A stretch of 25,990 bases of DNA from assembly GCA_947581745.1 (NCBI GenBank), contig CANPVW010000208.1, forward strand, positions 1 to 25,990, given 5' to 3'. The notes below the pieces were generated by a model. The model had not been told where the DNA came from. It saw nothing but the letters and a program-made list of their open reading frames with translations, and ran no database searches. Positions 1 through 9,328 of the stretch are shown piece by piece (the first letter of the stretch is position 1; each line of letters starts with the position of its first letter). Origin of the DNA: Candidatus Benthicola azotiphorus (GTDB taxonomy: Bacteria; Gemmatimonadota; Gemmatimonadetes; Palauibacterales; Palauibacteraceae). The translations under genes and the position numbers were made by a program.

Positions 1-759
1 TTCCTGGCGGGTTACCAGGTGATCCGGCTGGAGCTCGCGAGGGGGGGCAGGGACGAGCAGCTGGCCGGCGACATCCTGCTCGGCGCCCTCGTGGGGGGCA
101 TCCTGGGAGCCAAGCTCTACTACGTCCTGTTGAACTGGCCGTTCACGGTCCGGGATCCGATCGGAATGCTGACCAGCCGGGCCGGTCTCGTGTGGTACGG
201 CGGGCTCATGGGCGGTTCTCTGGGCGTGATCTGGATGATCCGGCGGCGTGGCCAGAAGGTCTCGGAGATGGCCGACGTGGTCGCTCCCGCGCTGGCGCTC
301 TCCTATGCGCTCGGCCGCGTCGGTTGCTTCCTGGTGGGAGACGACTACGGCCGACCGACGGACAGCTGGGTCGGCATCGCGTTTCCGAACGGGCAGCCAC
401 CTTCCACGGCCGGTAATCTCAGGCGGGCCTTCGGGGTCGACGTTCCGGCCGCGATTCCGGATCAACAGGTGCTCTCCGTATATCCGACGCAGCTCTTCGA
501 GGTAGGGATCTCGCTGCTGATATTCCTCCTTCTGTGGCGCCTCCGTTTCCGTGACCGGCGGGCCGGCTGGCTGTTCTCCCTCTGGCTGGCGCTCGCCGGA
601 TGCGAGCGCCTGGTCGTGGAGTTCTTCCGGGCCAAGGACGACCGGTTCTTCGGGATGCTCTCGCTGGCGCAGGTCATCAGCATCGGACTGATCGGGCTCG
701 GCGTGTGGCTGATGTACCGCCTGCGTAGTCCCGCGCACGGGGAGACCTCACCCCGGTGA
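1..759 (+). CDS. lgt: Lgt-like prolipoprotein diacylglyceryl transferase, 5'-truncated by window edge
   Basis: Family role: an inner-membrane enzyme that transfers diacylglycerol from phosphatidylglycerol to the lipobox cysteine of prelipoproteins. The frame is open from base 1, so the true start lies upstream; the GTG at 19 is internal. Residue numbers below count from that GTG. Seen: several hydrophobic helices, an early GAKLYYVLLNW stretch, WYGGLMGG (about 59-66), the GR-x-G-x-F signature as GRVGCFLVGDDYG (99-111), a YPTQLFE helix (155-161) and a C-terminal EFFRAKDD (201-208). These match the Lgt order and about the usual length. Two positions differ from the E. coli enzyme: Tyr60 stands where its essential His103 would be, and Cys103 where Asn146 would be. 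Such variants may occur in Lgt homologues of other phyla, but a paralogue with altered activity is possible. The stop overlaps the next start by four bases (GTGA), suggesting translational coupling to the outer-membrane protein gene. Confidence 0.85.
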   Translation, partial: FLAGYQVIRLELARGGRDEQLAGDILLGALVGGILGAKLYYVLLNWPFTVRDPIGMLTSRAGLVWYGGLMGGSLGVIWMIRRRGQKVSEMADVVAPALALSYALGRVGCFLVGDDYGRPTDSWVGIAFPNGQPPSTAGNLRRAFGVDVPAAIPDQQVLSVYPTQLFEVGISLLIFLLLWRLRFRDRRAGWLFSLWLALAGCERLVVEFFRAKDDRFFGMLSLAQVISIGLIGLGVWLMYRLRSPAHGETSPR

Positions 760-2912
760 GAAAGGCCTGGTGCGTCATCGCCGTGGGGGTCGCCCTGGGT
801 GCCATCGGCGCCGGTGATGCCGCCGGCCAGACCTTCGCGGATCCGGAAGTCGTCCAGATCACGTTCAACGGAAACCAGGCGTTCCCGGATGGCGTGCTCG
901 GGAAGGCGATCCTCACGGACGCGACGCACTGCCGGACGTTCCTGTTCGTGTTCCCGCTTCCGCTGTGTCCGCTGACGGACTGGGGGGTCGCCCACATCCG
1001 CGAGTACCTGGACGAGGGCGAGTTGCCTCTGGACGTGCTTCGACTGCGCCTCTACTACCGGCAGCGTGGTTTTCGGGCGGCGACGGTCGACACCACGATC
1101 GCCCGTGAGGGTGACCGGGTGCGAATACAGTTCGAGGTGGCGGAAGGAGAGCCTACCCGGATCCGCTCTCTCGACGTGGTCGGGGGAGAAGGCCTGCTCG
1201 ACTCGACCGTGGTGCGGCAGGACCTGCCCCTGGCCGTGGGCGATCGGCTGGATCTCGTGGCCCTCGGAGAGGGCGAGCGCCGAGTGGCGGAGAGGCTGCG
1301 CAAGGACGGATACGTCCACGCGCAGGTCCTGCGGGAGTACTTCATCCCGTCGGAGACTCTCGAGGCGGACGTCGTCCTCCGGGTGGAGCCGGGACCCCGC
1401 GTCCGGGTCGGAAACATCCGGATCGTCGGATCGGGCCAGGTCGGAGACCAGGTGATCCGGGAGCTGCTCCGGTTTCGATCCGGCGACTGGTTCCGGGAGG
1501 ATCGGATCGTCGAGAGCCAGCGCAGTCTGTACAGCCTCCAGGCTCTCAGGTGGGCGAACATCTCGTCCGAGCCGCGCTCGGACACCGACACGCTGATCGA
1601 CCTCCGGGTCGAGGTGGCGCCCGCGCCCAAGCGGTCGCTCCAGACCGGACTCGGGCTGCAGACCGACGAGTGCGTGCAGGCACAGGCGAACCTGATATAC
1701 CGGAACTTCCTGGGAGATGCCCGCATCCTGCGTTTCACCGGCCGCGTCTCCAACGTTCTCGCTGGCGAGCTGCAAGGCCAGTTTCCGTGTACCGATGTGA
1801 GCGAGAACGAGGTGTACCAGAAGCTCAACTACCTGCTGGAGGTCGGATTCGAGCAGCCGGTGTTCTCCGATGGCCGGAACAACCTGCGAGCCAGCGTGTT
1901 CGCGGAGCGCGAGACGGTGCCCGACCTGTACGTCAGAAGCGCGGTCGGCGGACAGGTCTCGTTCAGCCGTCGACTGCAACGGGCGATGCAACTGACCCTG
2001 TCGTATCAGCCGACCCTGACGTCCTTCGCCGAGGAATCCGCCGACATCTACTTCTGCGTCAACTTCGGCGTGTGCGACCCGGAGGACATCCAGGTGCTGA
2101 CGGAAGCGAACTGGCTGTCTCCGGTGACGGGTCTGTGGACCTACGACAGGACCGACAGTCCGTTCGAGGCGACCCGGGGCTGGTATGTGGCCGTGGAGCT
2201 CGAGCAGGCGGGTGACCTGACTCTGTCGGACTACCAGTACTCCCGCGGAACGGTCGACGGCGCCGTGTTCCACCGGTTGTCATCCACCATCGTGGCCGGC
2301 GCGCACATCAGGGCCGGAGCGATCCTGCCCTACACCGGCAACATCTTCGAGGGCACGATCACGACGGATGCCGTGGTGCAGCCTCAGAAGCGCTTCTTCG
2401 CCGGCGGACCCCAGAGTGTGCGAGGCTTCGGGACGAACCTGCTGGGACCCACGGTGCTCGTCCTGGACGAAGGGGACTGCACGGCGTACCCGGACTTCCA
2501 GGACTGTGCGGACAGTGTCTCTCCGGGCACGTTCAGCGAGCGTCCCCTGGGCGGCAACTCGGTGTTCGAGGGGAGCGTCGAGGCCCGGTTCAAGGCGGGG
2601 AATCGATGGACCGTGGCGGCGTTCGTGGACTTCGGACAGGTGTGGGAGACGATCGACAGTCGGACGCCCGTGGTGGCCACGCCTGGAGCCGGAGTCCGGT
2701 TCCGGAGTCCGGTAGGTCCGCTTCGGCTCGACGTGGGATACAATCCGACGGGCACCGAAGAGAAGCAGGTCGTCGTGGTCCTGGACGACGGTTCGATCGT
2801 GGAACTGCCCTCGCCCGTCGCATACGATCCCTTCACGTACGATGGTCCCTCGGCCCTGACCGAGCTCTGGCGCCGCCTGCGGTTCCAGTTCTCGATCGGC
2901 GAGGCGTTCTGA
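756..2912 (+). CDS. Omp85-family outer-membrane protein, TamA/BamA-like, with about three POTRA domains
   Basis: A 718-residue Omp85 protein, expected in the outer membrane as a barrel that inserts or translocates proteins. Seen: a signal peptide of about 24 residues ending near Ala-Ala-Gly-Gln; POTRA-like repeats at about 30-130, 134-212 and 216-290, each with the Gly-aromatic turn (YRQRGFRAA, LRKDGYVHA); then a barrel to a C-terminal Phe. The lid-loop motif FFAGGPQSVRGF is at 547-558, the most diagnostic Omp85 element. It is shorter than a canonical five-POTRA BamA (about 800 residues). With a TamB-like gene 13 bases downstream, a TamA-like role is more likely than the essential BamA. Odd: eight cysteines occur, six as close pairs (59/71, 434/440, 575/583), suggesting disulfides in exported loops. 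GTG start, overlapping the lgt-like stop. A second Omp85/TamB pair begins at 23534. Confidence 0.88.
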   Translation: MRKAWCVIAVGVALGAIGAGDAAGQTFADPEVVQITFNGNQAFPDGVLGKAILTDATHCRTFLFVFPLPLCPLTDWGVAHIREYLDEGELPLDVLRLRLYYRQRGFRAATVDTTIAREGDRVRIQFEVAEGEPTRIRSLDVVGGEGLLDSTVVRQDLPLAVGDRLDLVALGEGERRVAERLRKDGYVHAQVLREYFIPSETLEADVVLRVEPGPRVRVGNIRIVGSGQVGDQVIRELLRFRSGDWFREDRIVESQRSLYSLQALRWANISSEPRSDTDTLIDLRVEVAPAPKRSLQTGLGLQTDECVQAQANLIYRNFLGDARILRFTGRVSNVLAGELQGQFPCTDVSENEVYQKLNYLLEVGFEQPVFSDGRNNLRASVFAERETVPDLYVRSAVGGQVSFSRRLQRAMQLTLSYQPTLTSFAEESADIYFCVNFGVCDPEDIQVLTEANWLSPVTGLWTYDRTDSPFEATRGWYVAVELEQAGDLTLSDYQYSRGTVDGAVFHRLSSTIVAGAHIRAGAILPYTGNIFEGTITTDAVVQPQKRFFAGGPQSVRGFGTNLLGPTVLVLDEGDCTAYPDFQDCADSVSPGTFSERPLGGNSVFEGSVEARFKAGNRWTVAAFVDFGQVWETIDSRTPVVATPGAGVRFRSPVGPLRLDVGYNPTGTEEKQVVVVLDDGSIVELPSPVAYDPFTYDGPSALTELWRRLRFQFSIGEAF

Positions 2913-2925
2913 GGCGCGCGGGCCG

Positions 2926-5900
2926 GTGAGCGGCGATCGTCGACGTGCCGAGTCCCGGGACCCGTGGTCCCACGGCCCCCTGGGGATGCCCAGGCCCCTG
3001 TGGCGGGCGATCAAGGTGGTCGGCCGATCCATGCTCCTCCTGGTCGGCCTCGCCAGCCTGACGGCCGCCGGAGCGATCATCCTGCTCAGTCAGACCGTGG
3101 TGGGGCGCGCCGTCGTCGCCTCGCACGTGGAGGAGCTGCTGGCCGGCGTGGTGCACGGAGAAGTCCGGGTCGGTCCGATCCTCGGAGGCAACATGCTGAC
3201 GCGGGCGCACCTGGCCCACTTCGAGATCCTCGAGTCGGATGGCACTCCGTTCGTGGAGCTCGACAGCGTTCGAGTGAGCTACAATCCGCTCGGTTTTCTC
3301 ATCGGGACCTACCGCTTCAGTGCCGTCACCGTCGAGCGCGCGAGGATCTCGCTGGTCCAGGCGCCGGATCGCTCCTGGAACTTCGACCGCCTGTTCGGGG
3401 ACGAGACGCCCGACTCGGCGGCGGTCGGGGAGTCGTCCGCGCCGGATTCAGCCGCGGGTTCGGGCCGTACGAAAGTTCTTCTGACGGACCTGAACATCCG
3501 ACGGGGTTCACTCCTCGTGACGACGCCCTGGGCGTCCGACGAAACGGGAGCGGCGCGGGACTCGCTGGTCGCCCAGGGGCTGCGCGGAGACAAGCTGTGG
3601 CGGGTCGTTCGACTCGGGCCGGATCGCTGGGCGAGGGAAATCCGCCTCGACTCGCTGTCGGGTGGCTTCCCGCTTCTGCGGCTCGTCGATCCGATACGGC
3701 CCTTCCGCATCGAGGCGACGGGGCTGGCCACCGAGGCATCGGTGGTTACCCAGACGCTCGACATCCGTCGATTCGATGGCAGCGCGACGTTCCGCGACAC
3801 CATTGCCGTCGAGATCGAGACGCTCGAGACGCAGGAGACCGCCCTGCAAGGCTCCGGGTGGGTCGTGCCGGGGGATCCGGAGCAGTTCCGATTCGGACTG
3901 GAGGCCGACCCGATCGCGTTCGGCGACCTGCAGTGGCTGCCGGTGCCGATGCCGCGGCAGGGAGGTGGACCTGCTCGAATCGATCTGTCGACGCGGGGTG
4001 ATGTGATCGTGGTGGACGTGTCCGGCGCGGACGCCAGCGTCGGCGATTCGAGAGCGCGCGGCTCCTTCGTTCTCGCTCTGGAGCCGATGCCACGATTCGA
4101 GAGCCTCGACCTGCTCCTGCAGCCTCTCCGCCTGCGGCTGGTCGATGAGGTCCTGGAGCGCGAGCCGTTGATCGACGGGTACATCACCGGGACCGTCACG
4201 GGCGATGGGCCGCTGGACCTGATTCAGATGCACGCCGATCTGACTCTCGCCGATTTGGACGGGGAGGTGAGGCCGTCGTTCGTCACGGCGGTCGGCGGGC
4301 TCGCCCTGATCGAACCGCGGGACATGCAGAACCTCGAGCTGACGTTCCTCGAGTTCGAGCCCCGCTGGACGGCCGTCGTGGGCATCACGCACCCGCTGCG
4401 CGGACGCCTCGAAGGGAGGACGACCCTGACGGGGACGGTGGGGCAGTGGTTCGACTTCGAAGCGGACCTGACCCATCAGCTGCCCACGGGCCAGGTGTCG
4501 CACCTGTCGGGCTCCGGGAGCGTGGTCCTCGAGGACGAGCCGGGCGTGACCGTGGAATTCCTGGCCGACCCGCTGTCCCTGGCCGCGCTGCAACCCTACG
4601 CGCCCTCCGACGTCGAGCTGGTCGGTGACGTCCGAGGACCGCTGTCGGCCCGGGGTCTGTTCTCGGACCTGCGGGTGATCGCCGATCTCCGGACGCCTCG
4701 CGGGCTGGTGAACTTCGACGGGCGCTTCGACCTGATGGCCGAGGAACGTCGGTACGACGCCCGGCTGACGGCCCGCGACATCCAGCTTCGTCAATGGGTG
4801 GGGCAGGCTCCGGCCACTCGGCTCGCCGTGGAGGGACGGGTGAGGGGAGTTGGAACGGACCCGGCAACGCTGGAGGCGACCTTCGACCTCACGATCCTGA
4901 GGTCGCTCGTGGAAGGTGCGACCGTGGATTCCAGCCTGCTGAAGTTCACTCTGTCGGAGGGGCTGGCGACGGCCGACACGTTCGCCATCCAGACCGACGC
5001 CGGTCGCGTCCGGGGTCGGGGCAGCTTCGGGCTCGCGGAGGAGACGAGCGGGTCGCTCATCCTGGACGTGGACGCGCCGAACCTGGCGGCGTGGAACCGC
5101 TGGATCGTGCCGGGTCGCAATCCGGCCCGGCAGGACACCAGCCTCGAGGGCCTGTTCGCCGCGTTTCCAGGTGAGCTGGAGGATGAGCGCGGTGCCGCCG
5201 CCCCGTCCGGCACGGCATCTCCCGATACTCTCGCAGGATCGATGCAGGCGCTCGGCGTCCTGTACGGCAACGTGCACGACTTCTCGTTCGGTGGGCGACT
5301 GCACGGACGGGAGTTGCGATACGGCGACTGGCGGGCCGATTCGGCTCTCCTGACGGTGGACATCGAGGACCCCCGAGTGATGGACCGACTCACGGCGAGC
5401 GCCACGCTCTGGCAGCTGGAGGGGGCCGGAACGACACTCGATACCGTCGAGGTCCTGTGGGTGCGTCAGGACAGCGCGGCGAGCGAGCTCGACCTGTTCG
5501 CCCGAAGAGGATCGGCGCTGCAGGTGGATGCGAGGACCCGGCTCCGCTGGACCGCCGCGGAGCGGCGCTTCTCGCTCGAGCGACTGGCGACCACTCTCGG
5601 CACACAACGGCTGACTCTCGCGGATCCCGCGGAAATCGTCTGGGGAGACGAGGGATTCGCTTCGAGCGGCCTCCACATGCGAGGCTCCGACGGGGCGGTC
5701 TTCCGCGTGGCGGGCGCGGTCCCGGACAGCGGCCCGGCCGATCTCACGGTGGAGATCAGCGGGCTCGATCTCGCGAGCCTGTTCGCCGTCCCCGACGAGG
5801 CGCTTCCTTACGGAGGTGTGCTCGATGCGTCAGGGAGCCTCCGCGGCACCGCAGACGATCCTCGCTGGAACCTGGCGTTCGAGGTGTCCGATCCCAACCT

Positions 5901-7515
5901 GCGGGGTCTCGAGTACGAGAACCTGGAGGGAGACGCCGACTACGCCGATGGACAGATGACCCTCGGCATCGGACTGCGCGACAACGGAATGCTGCTCGGC
6001 CGGCTGGACGGCTCGATCAGCACGGACCTCGCCCTCAGGAAGAGAGAGCACCGCCTCGCCCCGGATCCGCTCCGCCTCGTGCTGGAGGCGGACAGCCTCC
6101 CCATAGAACCGCTGGAATTGGCCTTCGGTAGCCTGCGCGATGTGAGCGGGTACGGAGCGGGCCGCATCGAGTTCTCGGGAGAACCGGATGATCTACAGAT
6201 GCAGGGGGCCGCGACGTTGACCGCCGCGGGCGCCACCCTGGCGTACCTGGGTGTGCGATTCGAGGACGTGTCGGCTTCCCTCACGTTCGACGGCACGAGG
6301 GCGGTGCTGGAATCCGCCAGTCTCAACTCCTCGGCCGGCGGCTCGGCCTCGATGCGCGGGGCGATCGAGACCAGGGAGCCGACGAATCTCGGGTTCGACC
6401 TGACCATCCTGATGCGCCGCTTCCGGGCCATGGACCGGCGGATGGCGACGTTCCTCCTCGACGGACAGGGGCACCTTGGAGGCTCGTACCGGTCTCCCGA
6501 GCTGACGGGCACCTTCCGCGTTTCCGAGGGGCAGGTCCGCGCCGAGCGATTCATGCGGATGCGACAGGCCGTCGATCTCACCGACCCGACGGTGACGGCC
6601 CTGATCGATACGACGCTCGTGATGGAGCAGCGGTTGTTCGAGCGGGCACAGAATCCGTTCATGCAGAATCTGCGGATGAACGCGGAGATCACGGTCGGCC
6701 CCGACTTCTGGCTGCGATCCCAGGCCCTGGAAGTGGAGCTCGCCGGCACGCTGGACGTGCAGATGGATCGGGCTCGCGGCGACCTCGTCGCCTTCGGGAC
6801 CCTGAACCTGCCACGCGGAAAATACCGCTACGTGTCGGGCTCGGGGACCGATCTGTCCAGCCTCTACTCGAGGCAGCTCCAGATCGCCGGTGGTTCCATC
6901 ACGTTCACGGGGGCGCCCGGCATGGACCCGAACCTGGACATCCAGGCGCAGTACGAGACCCGGTCGGAGCTCGGGCCCGTTACGATCACGGTGGACATCG
7001 GGGGAACGGCGACGGCGCCGACCCTGCAAACGTCGAGCGATCCTCCCCTTCCGGCGGCGGACGAAGTCTGCTTCCTCCTCTTCTCCACCGCGTGCCTGGG
7101 GGCGGGAGCCGAGGGGGGAGAGTTCGCGGCCTCCCTCGTTCGCGAGAGCCTGCTCGGGACCGTGAGCAACCAGTTCTCGCAGGTGCTGGTGAGCGGTGTC
7201 GGCCTCGTGGACTACTTCGACATCCGATCCACCGGTCAGGCGGGCACGATCGACTCCGGAAACACGACCAGCCTTCTGTACGGTACGGAGGTCGAGATCG
7301 GCCGCTACCTGACACCGGAACTGTTCGTGCGCGCGACTCAGCCGCTCGGAGGTCAGCTGCCGGGCTTCGGTCTCGAGTGGTCGTTCTCCGGTTTCTGGCG
7401 GCTCGAGTTCGTGACGGAGGACAGTTTCCGGCGCTACGCGTCGTACGGCTATTCGTTCAGTTCCTTCAGCCGGCGGACGTACGGGGTGATGCTCTTCCGG
7501 GACTGGAACTTCTGA
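2926..7515 (+). CDS. tamB: TamB-like translocation/assembly protein (AsmA-like, DUF490 C-terminus)
   Basis: A 1529-residue protein of the TamB/YdbH group of bridge-like proteins, anchored in the inner membrane and spanning the periplasm to an Omp85 partner. The family is linked to assembly of some outer-membrane proteins and to phospholipid transport. Seen: a basic N-terminus with one transmembrane anchor at about 35-55, a long repetitive beta-rich middle, and a C-terminal DUF490-type segment from about 1200 with the landmark PRGKYRYVSGSG and, near the end, SLVRESLLGTVSNQ and a final aromatic strand ending DWNF. Two cysteines, 1382 and 1390, lie in the C-terminal domain. It follows the Omp85 gene by 13 bases, so the two are very likely co-transcribed partners, as in tamA-tamB. 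Start taken as GTG 2926; an ATG at 2986 would still keep the membrane anchor. Long reverse-strand frames inside this gene are shadows. Confidence 0.88.
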   Translation: MSGDRRRAESRDPWSHGPLGMPRPLWRAIKVVGRSMLLLVGLASLTAAGAIILLSQTVVGRAVVASHVEELLAGVVHGEVRVGPILGGNMLTRAHLAHFEILESDGTPFVELDSVRVSYNPLGFLIGTYRFSAVTVERARISLVQAPDRSWNFDRLFGDETPDSAAVGESSAPDSAAGSGRTKVLLTDLNIRRGSLLVTTPWASDETGAARDSLVAQGLRGDKLWRVVRLGPDRWAREIRLDSLSGGFPLLRLVDPIRPFRIEATGLATEASVVTQTLDIRRFDGSATFRDTIAVEIETLETQETALQGSGWVVPGDPEQFRFGLEADPIAFGDLQWLPVPMPRQGGGPARIDLSTRGDVIVVDVSGADASVGDSRARGSFVLALEPMPRFESLDLLLQPLRLRLVDEVLEREPLIDGYITGTVTGDGPLDLIQMHADLTLADLDGEVRPSFVTAVGGLALIEPRDMQNLELTFLEFEPRWTAVVGITHPLRGRLEGRTTLTGTVGQWFDFEADLTHQLPTGQVSHLSGSGSVVLEDEPGVTVEFLADPLSLAALQPYAPSDVELVGDVRGPLSARGLFSDLRVIADLRTPRGLVNFDGRFDLMAEERRYDARLTARDIQLRQWVGQAPATRLAVEGRVRGVGTDPATLEATFDLTILRSLVEGATVDSSLLKFTLSEGLATADTFAIQTDAGRVRGRGSFGLAEETSGSLILDVDAPNLAAWNRWIVPGRNPARQDTSLEGLFAAFPGELEDERGAAAPSGTASPDTLAGSMQALGVLYGNVHDFSFGGRLHGRELRYGDWRADSALLTVDIEDPRVMDRLTASATLWQLEGAGTTLDTVEVLWVRQDSAASELDLFARRGSALQVDARTRLRWTAAERRFSLERLATTLGTQRLTLADPAEIVWGDEGFASSGLHMRGSDGAVFRVAGAVPDSGPADLTVEISGLDLASLFAVPDEALPYGGVLDASGSLRGTADDPRWNLAFEVSDPNLRGLEYENLEGDADYADGQMTLGIGLRDNGMLLGRLDGSISTDLALRKREHRLAPDPLRLVLEADSLPIEPLELAFGSLRDVSGYGAGRIEFSGEPDDLQMQGAATLTAAGATLAYLGVRFEDVSASLTFDGTRAVLESASLNSSAGGSASMRGAIETREPTNLGFDLTILMRRFRAMDRRMATFLLDGQGHLGGSYRSPELTGTFRVSEGQVRAERFMRMRQAVDLTDPTVTALIDTTLVMEQRLFERAQNPFMQNLRMNAEITVGPDFWLRSQALEVELAGTLDVQMDRARGDLVAFGTLNLPRGKYRYVSGSGTDLSSLYSRQLQIAGGSITFTGAPGMDPNLDIQAQYETRSELGPVTITVDIGGTATAPTLQTSSDPPLPAADEVCFLLFSTACLGAGAEGGEFAASLVRESLLGTVSNQFSQVLVSGVGLVDYFDIRSTGQAGTIDSGNTTSLLYGTEVEIGRYLTPELFVRATQPLGGQLPGFGLEWSFSGFWRLEFVTEDSFRRYASYGYSFSSFSRRTYGVMLFRDWNF

Positions 7516-7534
7516 CAGTAGATTTCGATCCCCT

Positions 7535-7540
7535 GGAGGA
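7535..7540 (+). promoter_or_regulatory. Shine-Dalgarno of htpX
   Basis: GGAGGA lies six bases before the ATG at 7547. It is one of the few strong ribosome binding sites in the window and fixes this start in the 31-base gap after the TamB-like gene. Confidence 0.75.
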
Positions 7541-7546
7541 TGGTGA

Positions 7547-8377
7547 ATGAGCTACGTGAAGACGTTCGGCCTGATGGCCCTCATGACGGCGCTGTTCATG
7601 GCCATCGCCGGCTGGTTCGGCGGTCGATCGGCGATGATGTTCGCGCTGGCGTTCGCGGTCGTGTTCAACTTCGGCGCGTACTGGTTTTCCGATCGGGCCG
7701 TGCTCCGCATGTACCGGGCCCGCCCCCTCGAGCGGAACGAGGCGCCGGGTCTGTACGACATGGTCGATGATCTCCGGAAACGAGCCGGGCTCCCGATGCC
7801 GGCGGTGGCGATCTCGGCGTCGCCTCAGCCGAACGCGTTCGCCACGGGCCGCGACCCGGCTCACGCGGTCGTTTGCGTGACGCAGGGGATGTTGCAGGTG
7901 GCCAGCGCCGACGAGCTCGCTGGCGTGATCGGGCACGAGCTCGCACACGTCAAGAACCGCGACATGCTGATCGGCACCGTGGCCGCCACGCTGTCGGCCG
8001 CCGTGGTCATGCTCGCGCGTTTCGGATTCTGGTTCGGCGGGGATGACGACCGGGGCGGCCTGCTGAGCGGCCTGTTGATGTTGATCCTCGCGCCTCTGGC
8101 TGCCATGCTGATCCAGATGGCGATCAGCCGCACCGCCGAGTATCGGGCGGATCGGATCGGCGCGGAGATCAGCGGTCGACCGGATGCGCTGGCTTCCGCT
8201 CTGCTGAAGCTGGAGGCGGAGGCCCGCCGCAAGCCGATGCAGCTCAACCCGAGTGCCGCCCACCTGGCCATCGTGAACCCGCTCAGAACCGGCGGCCTGA
8301 GCCGACTCTTCCGAACGCACCCTCCCACGGAGGAACGGGTGCGGCGACTCGAGGAGATCGCCCGACGTGGCGTCTGA
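7547..8377 (+). CDS. htpX: HtpX-type membrane zinc metalloprotease (M48)
   Basis: HtpX is an inner-membrane M48 protease that degrades damaged membrane proteins during envelope stress. The 276 residues show two N-terminal hydrophobic helices (about 6-24 and 30-48), the zinc and catalytic motif HELAH at 130-134, further hydrophobic segments at about 141-160 and 172-192, and the third zinc ligand in TAEYRAD (Glu198). The C-terminal FRTHPPTEERVRRL (255-268) is also typical. Length and order match the family (about 280-300 residues), and the catalytic residues are intact. Preceded by a good ribosome binding site; the end overlaps the next gene by 11 bases. Its position between the first TAM-like pair and the lipid kinase fits an envelope-maintenance neighbourhood; the PspA module lies about 5 kb downstream. 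Confidence 0.93.
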   Translation: MSYVKTFGLMALMTALFMAIAGWFGGRSAMMFALAFAVVFNFGAYWFSDRAVLRMYRARPLERNEAPGLYDMVDDLRKRAGLPMPAVAISASPQPNAFATGRDPAHAVVCVTQGMLQVASADELAGVIGHELAHVKNRDMLIGTVAATLSAAVVMLARFGFWFGGDDDRGGLLSGLLMLILAPLAAMLIQMAISRTAEYRADRIGAEISGRPDALASALLKLEAEARRKPMQLNPSAAHLAIVNPLRTGGLSRLFRTHPPTEERVRRLEEIARRGV

Positions 8378-9287
8378 TTATCCGATTTCGGACTCAGACA
8401 GGTACCTGGTGCTGCTCAACCCCAACGCGGCGGGCGGGCAGAGAGATGCCTTGCGTCGTCGCATCGCCGGGGCGCTCGCCTCGCACCGGGTACCGTTCGA
8501 CATCGTGGAATCGACGAGCGTCGAGGACGGTCTGCGGGTCGTCCGAGCGGCCGTCGAGGCGAAGTGCAAGGCGGTGGTGGCCGCGGGAGGGGACGGGACG
8601 ATCGCCCTGGCCCTGCGTGGCACCGCGGGCAGCGATGTGCCCGTGGCCCTGCTTCCCTTCGGCACGGGCAATCAGCTGGCGCTGAACTTCGGAGTTCCCG
8701 TGTCGCTCGAGGACAGCGTCCGCGTCGCGGTGGAGGGCGTGGTCGAGAGAATAGACCTCGGACGGATCGGTGAAGAGTACTTCGCGCTGATAGCGGGGGC
8801 GGGGCTCGACGCTGAGGTGATGGCGAGCGCCACGTCCGAGCTGAAGAGCCGTTTCGGCGTCCTGGCCTACTTCGTCGGGGGGCTCAAGCACGTGATCACG
8901 CCGAGTCGGACCCGCTATCGGATCGTGGCAGACGACGAGGAGATCGAGATCGAGGCCTCCATGGTCCTCCTGGCCAACGCGGGCATCATCGGCGCAGGCG
9001 GGCTGCCGGTGGAGCTCAAGGTGGCCCCTCGGACCTCGTTCCAGGACGGACTGCTGGACGTGGCGATCTTCTCGCCCCGCCACCTGCCGGACATGGCGGC
9101 CATGCTGACCCGCGTGGTGTTCCAGCGTTACGCGGGCGACGACCGGATGATCTTCCTGCAGGCGCGCCGCATCACGGTCGAGTCCGATCCGCCGGTCGCC
9201 GCGCAGATCGACGGCGAGCCGCGTGGCGAGACTCCGATCGAAGCCGAGATCGAGCCGCTCGCCGGCCGCATCCTCGTTCCCCGCTGA
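8367..9287 (+). CDS. Diacylglycerol/lipid kinase family protein (YegS/BmrU type)
   Basis: A soluble kinase of the DAGK catalytic family, which phosphorylates diacylglycerol or related lipids with ATP. Of 306 residues, the N-terminal nucleotide-binding half shows LLNPNAAGG (16-24), the signature GGDGT at 74-78 and PFGTGNQLA (97-105). The C-terminal beta-sandwich half carries GAGLDAEVM and a late QIDGEPRG segment typical of YegS/DgkB proteins. All core motifs are intact. The lipid substrate cannot be read from sequence: diacylglycerol recycling is the usual job of DgkB, and phosphatidylglycerol is suggested for YegS. GTG start at 8367 inside the last codons of htpX; the 11-base overlap suggests coupled translation. 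A later start would lose the conserved first strand (RYLVLLNPN). Confidence 0.88.
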   Translation: MASDYPISDSDRYLVLLNPNAAGGQRDALRRRIAGALASHRVPFDIVESTSVEDGLRVVRAAVEAKCKAVVAAGGDGTIALALRGTAGSDVPVALLPFGTGNQLALNFGVPVSLEDSVRVAVEGVVERIDLGRIGEEYFALIAGAGLDAEVMASATSELKSRFGVLAYFVGGLKHVITPSRTRYRIVADDEEIEIEASMVLLANAGIIGAGGLPVELKVAPRTSFQDGLLDVAIFSPRHLPDMAAMLTRVVFQRYAGDDRMIFLQARRITVESDPPVAAQIDGEPRGETPIEAEIEPLAGRILVPR

Positions 9288-9328
9288 CCGGCGCGCCTTC
9301 GCGGGTTCTCAGTGAAAGCCGAGCGAGC

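Noticed and set aside
462..2273. 603-codon open frame on the minus strand across the Omp85 gene
   Set aside because: It is a shadow produced by GC-rich codon bias; the product has no recognisable domain, while the plus strand encodes a clear Omp85 protein.
756..2912. Naming the first Omp85 protein bamA
   Set aside because: It has about three POTRA domains rather than five and a TamB-like partner next door, without skp/lpxD neighbours; a BamA identity is not excluded but not supported.
3508..5676. 722-codon minus-strand open frame inside the TamB-like gene
   Set aside because: It is rich in Arg, Pro, Gln and His with no motif, as expected from antisense of a beta-rich GC-rich gene; the plus frame runs intact through the region.
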